A stretch of 25,000 bases of DNA. It comes from Cryptomeria japonica. Lineage: Eukaryota; Streptophyta; Pinopsida; Cupressales; Cupressaceae. The position numbers and the translations under genes are program-made. The stretch spans positions 50,001 through 75,000 of the forward strand of contig NW_026729171.1 in assembly GCF_030272615.1 (NCBI RefSeq), given 5' to 3'. How positions within the stretch are numbered: position 1 is the first letter of the stretch; each line of letters starts with the position of its first letter. The notes below the pieces were generated by a model, which searched no databases, was not told the origin of the DNA, and worked only from the letters and a program-made list of their open reading frames with translations. This document shows, piece after piece, positions 8,850 to 18,854 of this stretch.

Positions 8850-9244
8850 ATGCTGGTGCGAACCCGGGAGCGCTCCGATGTGTGCTCCAAGGTGCGGCGT
8901 GCACGAAGTCCGAGCCCGGCTTGCCCCGGGTGCGCACCTCGCGTGCACCTTCGCCGGGGTGAGCACCTTGGCTGGGTTGCGCGCCCTGGTGCGCACCAAG
9001 GAGCGCTCTGAAGTGTGCTCCAAGGTGCGGCGTGCACGAAGTCGGAGCTCGGTTTGCCCCGGGTGTGCACCTCGGGTGCGCACCTCGCGTGCACCTTCGC
9101 TGCGGTGGGCACCTTGGCTGGGTTGCGCGCCTTGGTGGGCACCATGCAGTGCACGAAGTCGGAGCCCGGTTTGCCCCGGGCGCGCACCTCCGCCAGGGTG
9201 GGCACCTTGGTGCGCACAACTTGCCTGGGCTGCGCACCAGGAAG

Positions 9245-9363
9245 GGCTCAAGATGGCACCCGCGTTCCGTTTTTTTCACTATCTTTCAGAACGGAAATTT
9301 TAAAATATCGTTTTTTTTTGCCTTTTCTGGAAATTAGTGAAGGCAGCGCATCAAAGGTGCGCA
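9245..9363. repeat. T-rich hairpin block b (copy 3)
   Basis: Equivalent of 3211-3329, with the same mismatched right arm. Confidence 0.78.
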
Positions 9364-9599
9364 ACGCTGGTGCGAACCTGGGAGCGCTCCGATGTGTGCT
9401 CCAAGGTGCGGCGTGCACGAAGTCGGAGCCCGGTTTGCCCCGGGTGCGCCCTGGTGGGCACCATGGTGCGCACCAAGGAGCGCTCCGAAGTGTGCTCCAA
9501 GGTGCGGCCTGCACGAAGTCGGAGCCCGGTTTGCCCCGGGTGTGCACCGCGGGTGGGCACCTTGGTGCGCATGCCTTGCCTGGGCTGCGCACCAGGGCG

Positions 9600-9718
9600 G
9601 GCTCAAGATGGCACCCGCGTTCCGTTTTTTTCACTATCTTTCAAAACGGAAATTTTAAAATCTCATTTTTTTTTGCCTTTTCTGGAAATTAGTGAAGGCA
9701 GCGCATCAAAGGTGCGCA
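9600..9718. repeat. T-rich hairpin block c (copy 3)
   Basis: Equivalent of 3566-3684, inverted repeat intact. Confidence 0.8.
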
Positions 9719-10068
9719 CCTCGCTGCCCACCACGGTGCGCAACGCCGGTGGGCACCCGGGAGTGCTTCGAAGTGTGCTCCAAGGTGCTGCGTGCACGTT
9801 GTCGGAGCCCGGTTTGCCCCGGGTGCGCACCTCGCGTGCACCTTCGTCGGGGTGGGCACCTTGGCTGGGTTTGCCCCGGCTGCGCTCCGAAGCGGGGTTA
9901 TTGGAGCGCCGCCTCTTTTTTTGTCGGAGCGTTTGGTGGGGTTTCTCGCATTGGCTCTTCCCAGGCCCGGTTGCCACCCTGGCGCGCACGAAGTCGGAAG
10001 TAGGGTTAATTGCCCGGGTGCGCACCTTTGCCAGGGTGGGCACCTTACCTGGGCTGTGCACCAGGGCG
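9719..10068. repeat. IGS words with TTTTTTTGTCGGAGCG variant (copy 3)
   Basis: Equivalent of 3685-4034; the insert recurs between blocks d and e at about 10362-10446. Confidence 0.7.
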
Positions 10069-10188
10069 GGCTCAAGATGGCACCCGCGTTCCGTTTTTTT
10101 CACTATCTTTCAAAACGGAAATTTTAAAATCTCCTCTTTTTTTTGCCTTTTCTGGAAATTAGTGAAGGCAGCGCATCAAAGGTGCGCA
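10069..10188. repeat. T-rich hairpin block d (copy 3)
   Basis: Equivalent of 4035-4154, inverted repeat intact. Confidence 0.8.
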
Positions 10189-10563
10189 CCTCGCTGCCCA
10201 CCTTGGTGTGCTCTGAGGTGCGCACCCGGGAGCGCTACGAAGTGTGCTCCAAGGTGCGGCGTGCACGTTGTCGGAGCCCGGTTTGCCCCGGGTGCGCACC
10301 TCGCCTGCACCTTGGCCGGGGTGGGCACCCTGGCTGGGTTTGCCCAGGGTGCGCTCCGAAGCGGGGTTACTGGAGCGCCCCCTCTTTTTTTGTCAGAGCG
10401 TTTGGTGGGGTTTCTCGCATTGGCTCTTCCCAGGCCCGGTTGTTGGGTGCGCTCCCACCCTGGCGCGCGCGAAGTTGGAAGTTGGGTTAATTGCCCGGGC
10501 GCGCACCTTCGCCAGGGTGGGCACCTTGGTGCGCACACCTTGGCTGGGCTGCGCACCAGGGCG

Positions 10564-10682
10564 GGCTCAAGATGGCACCAGCATTCCCTTTTTCTCACTA
10601 TCTTTCAAAACGGAAATTTTAAAATCTCGTTTTTTTTTGCCTTTTATGGAAATTAGTGAAGGCATCGCATCAAAGGTGCGCA
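10564..10682. repeat. T-rich hairpin block e (copy 3)
   Basis: Equivalent of 4530-4648, with the mutated left arm. Confidence 0.78.
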
Positions 10683-10909
10683 CCTCGCTGCCCACCTTGG
10701 TGTGCTCCGAGGTGCCCACCACGGTGCGCTCCGAGGTGCCCACCACGGTGCGCAACGCCGGTGCGAACCCGGGAGCGCCCCGATGTGTGCTCCAAGGTGC
10801 GGCGTGCACGAAGCCGGACCCCGGTTTGCCCCGGGTGCGCACCTCGCGTGCACCTTGGTGCGCACACCTTGGCTGGGTTGCGCGGCCTGGTGGGCACCAT
10901 GGTGCGCAC

Positions 10910-11964
10910 CAAGGAGCGCTCCGAAGTGTGCTCCAAGGTGCGGCGTGCACGAAGTCCTAGCCCGGTTTGCCCCGGGTGCGCACCTTCGCCGCGGTGGGCA
11001 CCATGGCGTGCACGAAGTCGGAGCCCGGTTTGCCCCGGGTGCGCACCTCGCGTGCACCTTCGCCGGGGTGGGCACCTCGGCTGGGTTGCGCGCCCTGGTG
11101 CGCACCAAGGAGCGCTCCGAAGTGTGCTCCAAGGTGCGGCGTGCACGAAGTCGGAGCCCGGTTTGCCCCGGGTGCGCACCTTCGCCGCGGTGGGCACCCT
11201 GGTGCGCACCATGGCGTGCACGAAGTCGGAGCCCGGTTTGCCCCGGGTGCGCACCTCGCGTGCACCTTCGGCGGGGTTGCGCGCCCTGGTGCGCACCAAG
11301 GAGCGCTCCGAAGTGTGCTCCAAGGTGCGGCGTGCACGAAGTCGGAGCCCGGTTTGCCCCGGGTGCGCACCTCGCGTGCACCTTCGGCGGGGTTGCGCGC
11401 CCTGGTGGGCACCATGGTGCGCACCAAGGAGCGCTCCGAAGTGTGCTCCAAGGTGCGGCGTGCACGAAGTCGGAGCCCGGTTTGCCCCGGGTGCGCACCT
11501 CGCGTGCACCTTCGCCGCGGTGGGCACCATGGCGTGCACGAAGTCGGAGCCCGGTTTGCCCCGGGTGCGCACCTCGCGTGCACCTTCGCCGGGGTGGGCA
11601 CCTCGGCTGGGTTGCGCGCCCTGGTGCGCACCAAGGAGCGCTCCGAAGTGTGCTCCAAGGTGCGGCGTGCACGAAGTCGGAGCCCGGTTTGCCCCGGGTG
11701 CGCACCTCGCGTGCACCTTCGCCGCGGTGGGCACCATGGCGTGCACGAAGTCGGAGCCCGGTTTGCCCCGGGTGCGCACCCCGCGTGCACCTTCGCCGGG
11801 GTGGGCACCTCGGCTGGGTTGCGCGCCCTGGTGCGCACCAAGGAGCGCTCCGAAGTGTGCTCCAAGGTGCGGCGTGCACGAAGTCGGAGCCCGGTTTGCC
11901 CCGGGTGCGCACCTCGCGTGCACCTTCGCCGCGGTGGGCACCTTGGCTGGGTTGGGCACCATTG
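10910..11964. repeat. Tandem array of about 128-207-bp GTGC units (copy 3)
   Basis: Equivalent of 4876-5930, with the same unit lengths and the same spurious long open frames on both strands. Confidence 0.85.
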
Positions 11965-12108
11965 AGCGCTCCGAAGTGTGCTCCAAGGTGCGCACCATGG
12001 CCCTCCAAGGTGCGCAGCATGGCGTGCACGAAGTCGGAGCCCGGTTTGCCCCGGGTGCGCACCTCGCGTGCACCTTCGCCAGGGTGGGCACCTCGGTGCG
12101 CACACCTT

Positions 12109-12166
12109 CTCAATGTTTTCTTGCCTTTTCTGGAAATTGGTGAAGGCAGCGCATCAAAGGTGCGCA
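12109..12166. repeat. T-rich block, short form (copy 3)
   Basis: Equivalent of 40-97. Confidence 0.75.
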
Positions 12167-12781
12167 CCTCGGTGTGCTCCGAGGTGCGAACCCGAGAGCG
12201 CTCCGAGGTGCCCACGAAGTCGAAAGTCGGGTTAATTGCATTGTTTTCCCCGGGTGCGCTCCGAGGTGCGCAACATCGGTGCGCACCAAGGAGGGCTCCG
12301 AAGTGTGCTCCAAGGTGCGCACGATTCGGAGCTCGGTTTGCCCGGGGTGCGCACACCTTGGCTGGGTTGCGCACCCTTTGTGCGCTCCAAGGTGCGCACG
12401 AAGTCGGAGCTCGGTTTGCCCCGGGTGCGCACCTTCGCCAGGGTGCGCACCTTGATGCGCACGCCTTGGCTGGGCTGCGCACCTTGGTGGGCGCCATGGT
12501 GCGCACCTTTCGTGCGCTCCAAGGTGCGCACGAAGTCGGAGCTCGGTTTGCCCCGGGTGCGCACCTTGGTGGGCGCCATGGTGCACTCCGAGGTGCCCAA
12601 GATTGGTGCGCACCAAGGAGCGCTCCGAAGTGCGCTCCAAGGTGCGCAGGTGCGCGCGAAGTCGAAAGTTGGGTTAATTGTCCGGTTTGCCTCGGGTGCG
12701 CACCTTGCGTGCACCTTCGCCAGGGTGGGCGCCTTGGTGCGCACACCTTGGCTGGGCTGCGCACCCGGGCGCGCACACCTT
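12167..12781. repeat. GTGCGCACC-word field (copy 3)
   Basis: Equivalent of 98-712; no gene seen. Confidence 0.85.
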
Positions 12782-12904
12782 GGCACCCGCGTTTCCTTCA
12801 TTTTAAATTTTTTTTTTTTACAATCTCTCAAGTGGGAAATTCTATAATCTCAACTTTTTTTGCCTTTTCAGGAAACTTTTGAATGGAGCGCATCATTGGT
12901 GCGC
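12782..12904. repeat. T-rich block, divergent form (copy 3)
   Basis: Equivalent of 713-835. Confidence 0.75.
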
Positions 12905-13332
12905 TCCGAAGTGTGCTCCAAGGTGCGCACCTCTGGTGTGCTCCAAAGCTCTCTCCAGCTGCGTGCACCTGCCCCGGCCGCGCACCCGGCCCCGCCCAGC
13001 TTCGCTCACCTGTCCCGGGCGTCTGGTGCGGAACCTTAGAGTAAGAAACATCACCGTGCACCTTGGCCAACGTGCGCAACTCGACCGAGCGCGCACTGGC
13101 CGAGGTGCACACCGATTTCACCTGGGTGCGCGCGCAGCACCTCGGGCGCACCGGGGTGCGCGCACAACGCCCGGGTTGCACCGTGGCCTGTGTGCTCGGG
13201 GCGCCTCGGGTGCGCGCTCGGTGTCGCCCCCGCGCGCGCGGTAGTGCGGGCAGCGCACCCCGGCCCGGCCCGGCCCCGACGAGAACGCAAACGGGCAAAA
13301 GGTTTATTCAAATAGCATTGCGACGCCCGGCG
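12905..13332. other. GC-rich spacer downstream of the 5S gene (copy 3)
   Basis: Equivalent of 836-1264, with A at 13078 where copies 1 and 2 have G. No gene seen. Confidence 0.7.
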
Positions 13333-13345
13333 AAAAACTAAAAAA
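13333..13345 (-). terminator. 5S Pol III terminator, copy 3 (intact)
   Basis: T6 on the - strand at 13340-13345 directly after the 5S gene, and a T5 backup at 13333-13337. Confidence 0.88.
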
Positions 13346-13463
13346 GGGTGCAACACCGGGACTTCCCGGGAGGTCACCCATCCCAGTACTACTCCGGCCC
13401 AAGCGCGCTTAACTGCGGAGTTCTGATGGGATCCGGTGCACTAACGCTGGTATGATCGCACCC
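13346..13463 (-). rRNA. 5S rRNA: 5S ribosomal RNA gene, copy 3
   Basis: Identical to copies 1 and 2 over 118 bp, with intact internal promoter boxes and terminator. It is the 5S gene closest to the Pol I promoters, 2.7 kb from the first spacer promoter, and is transcribed away from them. Confidence 0.97.
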
Positions 13464-13858
13464 GTTATGAGCTTGTCGCAGTGTGTACTTAGCAAACCGC
13501 GACCCACGTGCGAATCCACCCCGGCCACCCACCCCCGTCGAGGTGCACACCCTCCCTCGCGAAGTGCGCCCCGTTCGCCAAGTGTGAGCCCTGCCCGGGT
13601 GCGCGCACCTTGCTAGGGCGTCGGGTGTGCACCCGGCCCGGCCTACGTGCGTGCACCTGGACGGGGCGTCGTGTGCGTGCAGTGTCCCGTCTGCAACGCG
13701 GTGCCCACACACCACCTCGGGCGCAACGACCTGCGCTCACATGTGGGCCGAGTGCACCTTGGTGCATGTTCGGGGCGCCTCGGGTGCACGCTCGATCTTG
13801 CCCCGGTGCACCAAGGCGCTCGGTTTGCCCCGGGTGCGCACTTGGTGCAAGGTGGGCA
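13464..13858. other. 5S upstream spacer (copy 3)
   Basis: Equivalent of 1396-1790. Only the TATA-like element is recognised. Confidence 0.65.
13486..13491 (-). promoter_or_regulatory. TATA-like element of 5S copy 3
   Basis: TAAGTA on the - strand at -28 to -23, with C at -1 (13464). Confidence 0.5.
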
Positions 13859-14258
13859 CCCAAAATAGGGATCAAGCACCAAAACACAAGTTTCGGGATG
13901 CAAAATGGGACCCAAGGACCACAAATGCGTTCCAAGACCCATGATGGGTCCACGAGAACAAAAATGTGTTCCGAGACTTAATAAACAAATATTGGGTTTT
14001 AGGAGAAGAAACATGCTCTGATGCCCAAAACGAGAATCGACCCCGAAAAGGCCACAGGCCAAAAGTGGGATGCGAGACAAAAAAAAATGGGACCCGAGGA
14101 CCAAAATTGGGTTCCCAGGTCGAAGACAGGGCAACCGGACAAGAAACGACCTCTAAGGCTCGAAATGAGTCCCGACGACTAAAACTTGACAAGAAGCACC
14201 CATCAGGCACCCAACTCGACACCCATGGGATGCCGACCCACCCGGGCTTCCACCTAGC
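13859..14258. other. A-rich island (copy 3)
   Basis: Equivalent of 1791-2190; no gene recognised. Confidence 0.6.
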
Positions 14259-15930
14259 ACACCTTGGCACCCACCCACCCTCGCACCCAACCTCGCACCC
14301 AACTTAGCACCTTTGAACCCACATTGGCACTCACCCTGACCCTGGCACCTTGGAACCCACATTGGCACTCACCTTGACCCTGGCACCCACCTTTGCACTC
14401 ACCTTGGGACCCACCCTGGCTCCCACCTCGGCACCCACCCAGACACCCACCTTGGTTCCTTGGCACCCACCTTGGATCCTTGGCACCCACCCCGACACCC
14501 ACCTTGGCACGCAACTTGGCTACTTGCCACCCACCTTGGCTCCTTGACGCCCACCCCGACAACCACCCCGTGACCTACCCTGGCTAGGGTTGGTGCACAC
14601 CCACCCTGGTGCCCACCTTGGCACCCACCCCATGACCCACCTTGGCACGCACCTTAGTACCCACCCCGTTACCCACCCTAGGACCCACCCCGTGACCCAC
14701 CTTGGCCAGGGTGGGTGCACCCACCCTGGTGCCCACCTTGGCACCCACCCATCCTAGCACCCAGCCTGTGACCGGGCTTGGAACCCAACCTTGCACCCGT
14801 CTTGGCCAGTGTGGGTGCGCACCCATCCTGGCACCCACGTTGTGACACACCCTTTAACCCACGCACCCTAGCAGCCACGTTGGCACCCACCTTGGAACAC
14901 AACCTAGCAACTTGGCACCCACCCCGTGACCCACCTTGGCATCCACCATAGCAGTCGCCCACTTGGCACCCACCTTGGAACCCAAGTTGGCACCCACCTC
15001 GGCACCCACCTTGACACTTGTGGACCCACCTTGCCACTCACCCTAGCATCGACCCATCCTAGCACCCACCCTGGCACCTTTGCACCCTAGCACTCACCCA
15101 TCCTAGCACCTAACCTGTGACCCACCTTGACACTCACCCTCGCACCCACCTTGGAACCCAACCTAGCACCCACCCACCCTGACACCAACCCTAGCACCTA
15201 CCCACCCTTGCACCCACCCTGTGACCCATCTTGGCACCCACCCATCCTACCACTCAACCTATCACCCACCTTCTCACCCACCTTGGCATCCACCTTAGCA
15301 CCCACCCACACTGGCACCTTGGCACCCACCTCGGGCAAGGTGGGTGCACACCCACCCTGACACCCAATTTAGAACCAACCGAGCATGTTACCCACCTTGG
15401 CACCCACATTGCAGCCCACCCTAGTACCCACCCTATGACCCACATTGGCATCCACACCCTAGCACCCAGGCACCTCGACACCCGCCTTGACACGCACCCT
15501 AGCACTAAACCTGTGACCCACCTTGGAACTCACCCTAGAACCCACCCACCCTGTGAACCACCTTGGCATCCACCTTAGCACCCACCCACCTTGGCACCCA
15601 CTCTAGCACTCACCCATCCTAACACCCAACTTGTTACCCACCTTGGCACCCGCCCTCGCGTCCACCTTGAAACCCACCCTAGCACCCACCCACGCAGGAG
15701 CCCACCTTGGCACCCAACCTAACACCCACGCATCCTGGCACCCAACTTGTGACCCACCTTGGAACCCACCCTAGTACCCACCTTTGAACCCACTATATCA
15801 CCAACCCACCTTGGCACCCACCCTATGACCCTCTTTGGAATCCACCCTAGCACGCACCCACCCTGGCACCCACCATGGAGCGCACCCTAGCACCCACCCA
15901 CCTCGGCACGCACCTCAACACCCACCTTGG
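14259..15930. repeat. CACCC minisatellite, long version
   Basis: About 1.7 kb of degenerate words such as TTGGCACCCACCC, CTAGCACCCACC and CTGTGACCCACC, with strong strand asymmetry (C- and A-rich on +, hardly any G outside GG and TGG). The first 460 bp belong to unit copy 3; from 14719 it runs on outside the 6-kb array. No fixed period is clear by eye; spacing of GCACCCACC words is mostly 10-25 bp. No gene or promoter is seen. At the right it grades into GTGCACC words. Confidence 0.85.
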
Positions 15931-16110
15931 TGTGCGCACTGCGCCAACCTCTCAAAGACCCTATGTGGTGCGCTCCAAAGTGTACACCTTTGGTGCGCTC
16001 CAAGGTGCGCACCTTTGGTGCACACCGAGGTGCACACCAAAGTGTGCACCGAGGTGAGCACCAAAGTGCACTCCAAGGTGCACACCAAGGCGTGCACCTT
16101 TGGTGCGGTC
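15931..16110. repeat. GTGCACC transition zone
   Basis: Words such as GGTGCGCTCCAAAGTG and GGTGCACACCAAGGCGTGCA link the CACCC minisatellite to the first promoter repeat. The last part (from about 16079) is the leader of the promoter repeat and recurs ahead of promoter 3 and in the 311-bp units. Confidence 0.7.
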
Positions 16111-16171
16111 AATGCAAACGAATTCGGAAGTTGGGGTCGATGTCCTAATCGCTGCTGCAGACTACACGTAT

Positions 16172-16204
16172 GAGAATCGGACAAATAGCTTTATATAGGG
16201 GAGG
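16172..16204 (+). promoter_or_regulatory. Pol I spacer promoter 1
   Basis: GAGAATCGGACAAATAGC followed by TATATAGGGG (16192-16201), the plant Pol I initiation motif. One extra T (CTTTATATA) lengthens the upstream spacing by one base, so this copy may be weak. Expected start at or next to 16198. Confidence 0.75.
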
Positions 16205-16329
16205 TGTTGCGTTTGATGGGTCGACTCCCCTGGTTGTGTGCACTGCACCAACTTCAAAGACCCTGTCTTGTTTAAGAAGTCAAAAGTTGGGGTGGATGTC
16301 CTAATCATTGCTGCAGTCTACGCATGTAT

Positions 16330-16361
16330 GAGAATCAGACAAATAGCTTATATAGGGGAGG
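16330..16361 (+). promoter_or_regulatory. Pol I spacer promoter 2
   Basis: GAGAATCAGACAAATAGCT then TATATAGGGG at 16349-16358. Confidence 0.8.
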
Positions 16362-16549
16362 TGTTGCATTCGGTGGGTTGACTCCCCTGGTTGTGCGCAC
16401 TGCGCCAACCTCAAAGACCCCGCATAGCAGAAGAAGTCGGAAGTCGGATTTTGGTGAGCACCAAGGCGTGCACCTTTGGTGCGGTCAACGCAGACGAATT
16501 CAGAAGTTGGGGTGGATGTCCTAATCGTTGTTGCAGGCTACACATGTAT

Positions 16550-16581
16550 GAGAATCAGACAAATAGCTTATATAGGGGAGG
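16550..16581 (+). promoter_or_regulatory. Pol I spacer promoter 3
   Basis: GAGAATCAGACAAATAGCT then TATATAGGGG at 16569-16578. The start hairpin has one G-U pair (CTCCCTT arm). Confidence 0.8.
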
Positions 16582-16706
16582 TGTTGGGTTTGATGGGTCA
16601 ACTCCCTTGGTTGTGCGCATTACGCCAACCTCAAAGACCTTGTTTTCGTTAAGAAGTCAAAAGTTGGGGTCAATGTCCTAATGGCTCCTGTAGGCTACAC
16701 ATGTAT

Positions 16707-16738
16707 GAGAATCGGACAAATAGCTTATATAGGGGAGG
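16707..16738 (+). promoter_or_regulatory. Pol I spacer promoter 4
   Basis: GAGAATCGGACAAATAGCT then TATATAGGGG at 16726-16735. Confidence 0.8.
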
Positions 16739-16863
16739 TGTTGGGTTTGATGGGTCGACTCCCCTGGTTGTGCGCATTACGTCAACCTCAAAGACCTTGT
16801 TTTCGTTAAGAAGTCAAAAGTTGGGGTCGATGTCCTAATTGCTCCTGTAGACTACACATGTAT

Positions 16864-16895
16864 GAGAATCAGACAAATAGCTTATATAGGGGAGG
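16864..16895 (+). promoter_or_regulatory. Pol I spacer promoter 5
   Basis: GAGAATCAGACAAATAGCT then TATATAGGGG at 16883-16892. Confidence 0.8.
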
Positions 16896-17020
16896 TGTTG
16901 GGTTTGATGGGTTGACTCCCCTAGTTGTTCGCATTACACCAACCTCAAAGACCTTGTTTTCGTTTAGAAGCCGAAAGTTGGGGTCGATGTCCTAATTGCT
17001 CCTGCAGGCTACGCATGTAT

Positions 17021-17052
17021 GAGAATCAGACAAATAGCTTATATAGGGGAGG
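17021..17052 (+). promoter_or_regulatory. Pol I spacer promoter 6
   Basis: GAGAATCAGACAAATAGCT then TATATAGGGG at 17040-17049. Last of the 157-bp family; the next promoter is 869 bp away, across the palindromic minisatellite. Confidence 0.8.
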
Positions 17053-17179
17053 TGTTGGGTTTGATGGGTCGACTCCCCTGGTTGTGCGCATTGCGCCAAC
17101 CTCAAAGACCCTGCATTGCGGATGAAGTCGAAAGTCAGAGTTTGGTGTGCTACAAGGTGTGGTCGAAGGTGCTCACCTA

Positions 17180-17800
17180 GGTGTGCACCTTTGGAGCGCA
17201 GGAAAAGTGCCCTCCAAAAGTGCGCACCTTTGGAGTGCACAAAAGTGCCCTCCAAAAGTGCGCACCTTTGGAGCGCACAAAAGTGCCCTCCAAAAAGTGC
17301 CCTCCAAAAGTGCGCACCTTTGGAGCGCACAAAAGTGCCCTCCAAAAAGTGCCCTCCAAAAGTGCGCACCTTTGGAGTGCAGAAAAGTGCCCTCCAAAAA
17401 GTGCCCTCCAAAAGTGTGCACCTTTGGAGTGCACAAAAGTGCCCTCCAAAAGTGCGCACCTTTGGAGCGCAGAAAAGTGCCCTCCAAAAAGTGCCCTCCA
17501 AAAGTGCGCACCTTTGGAGCGCAGAAAAGTGCCCTCCAAAAAGTGCCCTCCAAAAGTGCGCACCTTTGGAGCGCAGAAAAGTGCCCTCCAAAAAGTGCCC
17601 TCCAAAAGTGCGCACCTTTGGAGCGCAGAAAAGTGCCCTCCAAAAAGTGCCCTCCAAAAGTGCGCACCTTTGGAGCGCACAAAAGTGCCCTCCAAAAAGT
17701 GCCCTCCAAAAGTGCGCACCTTTGGAGCGCACAAAAGTGCCCTCCAAAAGTGCGCACCTTTGGAGCGCACAAAAGTGCCCTCCAAAAGTGCGCACTTTTG
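17180..17800. repeat. Palindromic 38/52-bp minisatellite
   Basis: Thirteen copies of TTTGGAGCGCA-type words, at 17190, 17229, 17267, 17319, 17371, 17423, 17461, 17513, 17565, 17617, 17669, 17721 and 17759. Intervals are 38 bp, or 52 bp when an extra 14-bp GTGCCCTCCAAAAA word is present (first interval 39). Each copy contains a 24-bp near-palindrome, CTCCAAA, AGTGCGCACC, TTTGGAG, centred on GTGCGCAC. Open frames on both strands here are artefacts. Confidence 0.92.
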
Positions 17801-17889
17801 GTGCGCACCAAGGCGCTGGTTCGGTCGTTGCAGGCGAGTTCGGAAGTTGGGGTCGATGTCCTGAGCGGAGGTGCAAACTACACAGGTGT

Positions 17890-17921
17890 CGGAATCGGAC
17901 AAATAGCTTATATAGGGGAGG
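17890..17921 (+). promoter_or_regulatory. Pol I spacer promoter 7
   Basis: GGAATCGGACAAATAGCT then TATATAGGGG at 17909-17918, followed by AGGTGTATGC. Confidence 0.8.
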
Positions 17922-18200
17922 TGTATGCTTCGATGGGTCGACTCCCCAGGTTGAGCGCACCGCGCCAACCTCAAAGACCCTACGGTATGGATGAAGTCGG
18001 AAGTTGGGTCCGATGACCGATTCGATTAGTAGGTATGCTCATGAGGTCGGAATTTGGGTCCGATGACCTGCCATGTGCAGGAAGGCGAATGTTGGCACTG
18101 TGCGTTGCAAGGTGCACACCAAGGTGCTGGTGCGGTCTTTTTAGTCGAGTTCGGAAGTTGGGGTCGATGTCCTGATCGGAGGTGCAAGCTACACAGGTGT

Positions 18201-18232
18201 GGGAATCGGACAAATAGCTTATATAGGGGAGG
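18201..18232 (+). promoter_or_regulatory. Pol I spacer promoter 8
   Basis: GGAATCGGACAAATAGCT then TATATAGGGG at 18220-18229. Confidence 0.8.
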
Positions 18233-18511
18233 TGTATGCTTCGTTGGGTCGACTCCCCGGGTTGAGCGCACCGCGCCAACCTCAAAGACCCTACGGTATG
18301 GATGAAGTCGGAAGTTGGGTCCGATGACCGATTCGATATGTAGGCATACTCGCGAGGTCGGAATTTGGGTCCGATGACCTGCCATGTGCAGGAAGGCGAA
18401 TGTTGGCACTGTGCGTTGCAAGGTGCGCACCAAGGCGCTGGTTCGGTCGTTGCAGGCGAGTTCGGAAGTTGGGGTCGATGTCCTGATCGGAGGTGCAAAC
18501 TACACAGGTGT

Positions 18512-18543
18512 GGGAATCGGACAAATAGCTTATATAGGGGAGG
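18512..18543 (+). promoter_or_regulatory. Pol I spacer promoter 9
   Basis: GGAATCGGACAAATAGCT then TATATAGGGG at 18531-18540. Confidence 0.8.
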
Positions 18544-18822
18544 TGTATGCTTCGTTGGGTCGACTCCCCGGGTTGAGCGCACCGCGCCAACCTCAAAGAC
18601 CCTACGGTATGGATGAAGTCGGAAGTTGTGTCCGATGACCGATTCGATATGTAGGCATACTCGCGAGGTCGGAATTTGGGTCCGATGACCTGCCATGTGC
18701 AGGAAGGCGAATGTTGGGACTGTGCGTCGCAAGGTGCGCACCAAGGCGCTGGTGCCGTCGTTGCAGTCGAGTTCGGAAGTTGGGGTCGATGTCCTGGTCA
18801 GAGGTGCAAACTACACAGGTGT

Positions 18823-18854
18823 GGGAATCGGACAAATAGCTTATATAGGGGAGG
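18823..18854 (+). promoter_or_regulatory. Pol I spacer promoter 10
   Basis: GGAATCGGACAAATAGCT then TATATAGGGG at 18842-18851. Last of the 311-bp family. Confidence 0.8.

Larger units (their letters stand above)
8685..14718. repeat. 6,034-bp 5S-bearing IGS unit, copy 3 (last)
   Basis: The last unit of the array. It is nearly identical to copy 2 and has its own base change at 13078 (A for G). At 14718 it leaves the repeat: after GGCCAGGGTGGGTGC the CACCC minisatellite continues, whereas copies 1 and 2 jump to CTTGGTGCGCACAAC. The right edge is therefore probably the pre-duplication arrangement. Confidence 0.95.
16079..17120. repeat. 157-bp spacer-promoter repeats (six)
   Basis: Six tandem units, each with one Pol I start motif, at spacings of 157, 220, 157, 157 and 157 bp. 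The 220-bp interval holds 63 extra bases that repeat the leader seen before unit 1 (CAAGGCGTGCACCTTTGG, GCGGTCAACGCAGACGAATT). Common words in each unit are AAGTTGGGGTCGATGTCCTA, GAGAATCAGACAAATAG and CCAACCTCAAAGACC. These match the plant pattern of duplicated spacer promoters upstream of the gene promoter. Confidence 0.88.

Noticed and set aside
14259-15930. Degenerate telomere-like CCCTAR repeats
   Set aside because: CCCTAG words occur but not in the CCCTAAA tandem pattern of plant telomeres; they are part of the CACCC minisatellite.
17116-17994. Overlapping frames of 200-320 codons on both strands over the 38/52-bp minisatellite
   Set aside because: All six frames are open by repeat structure (SALQKCAPLE-type peptides); no gene is needed to explain them.
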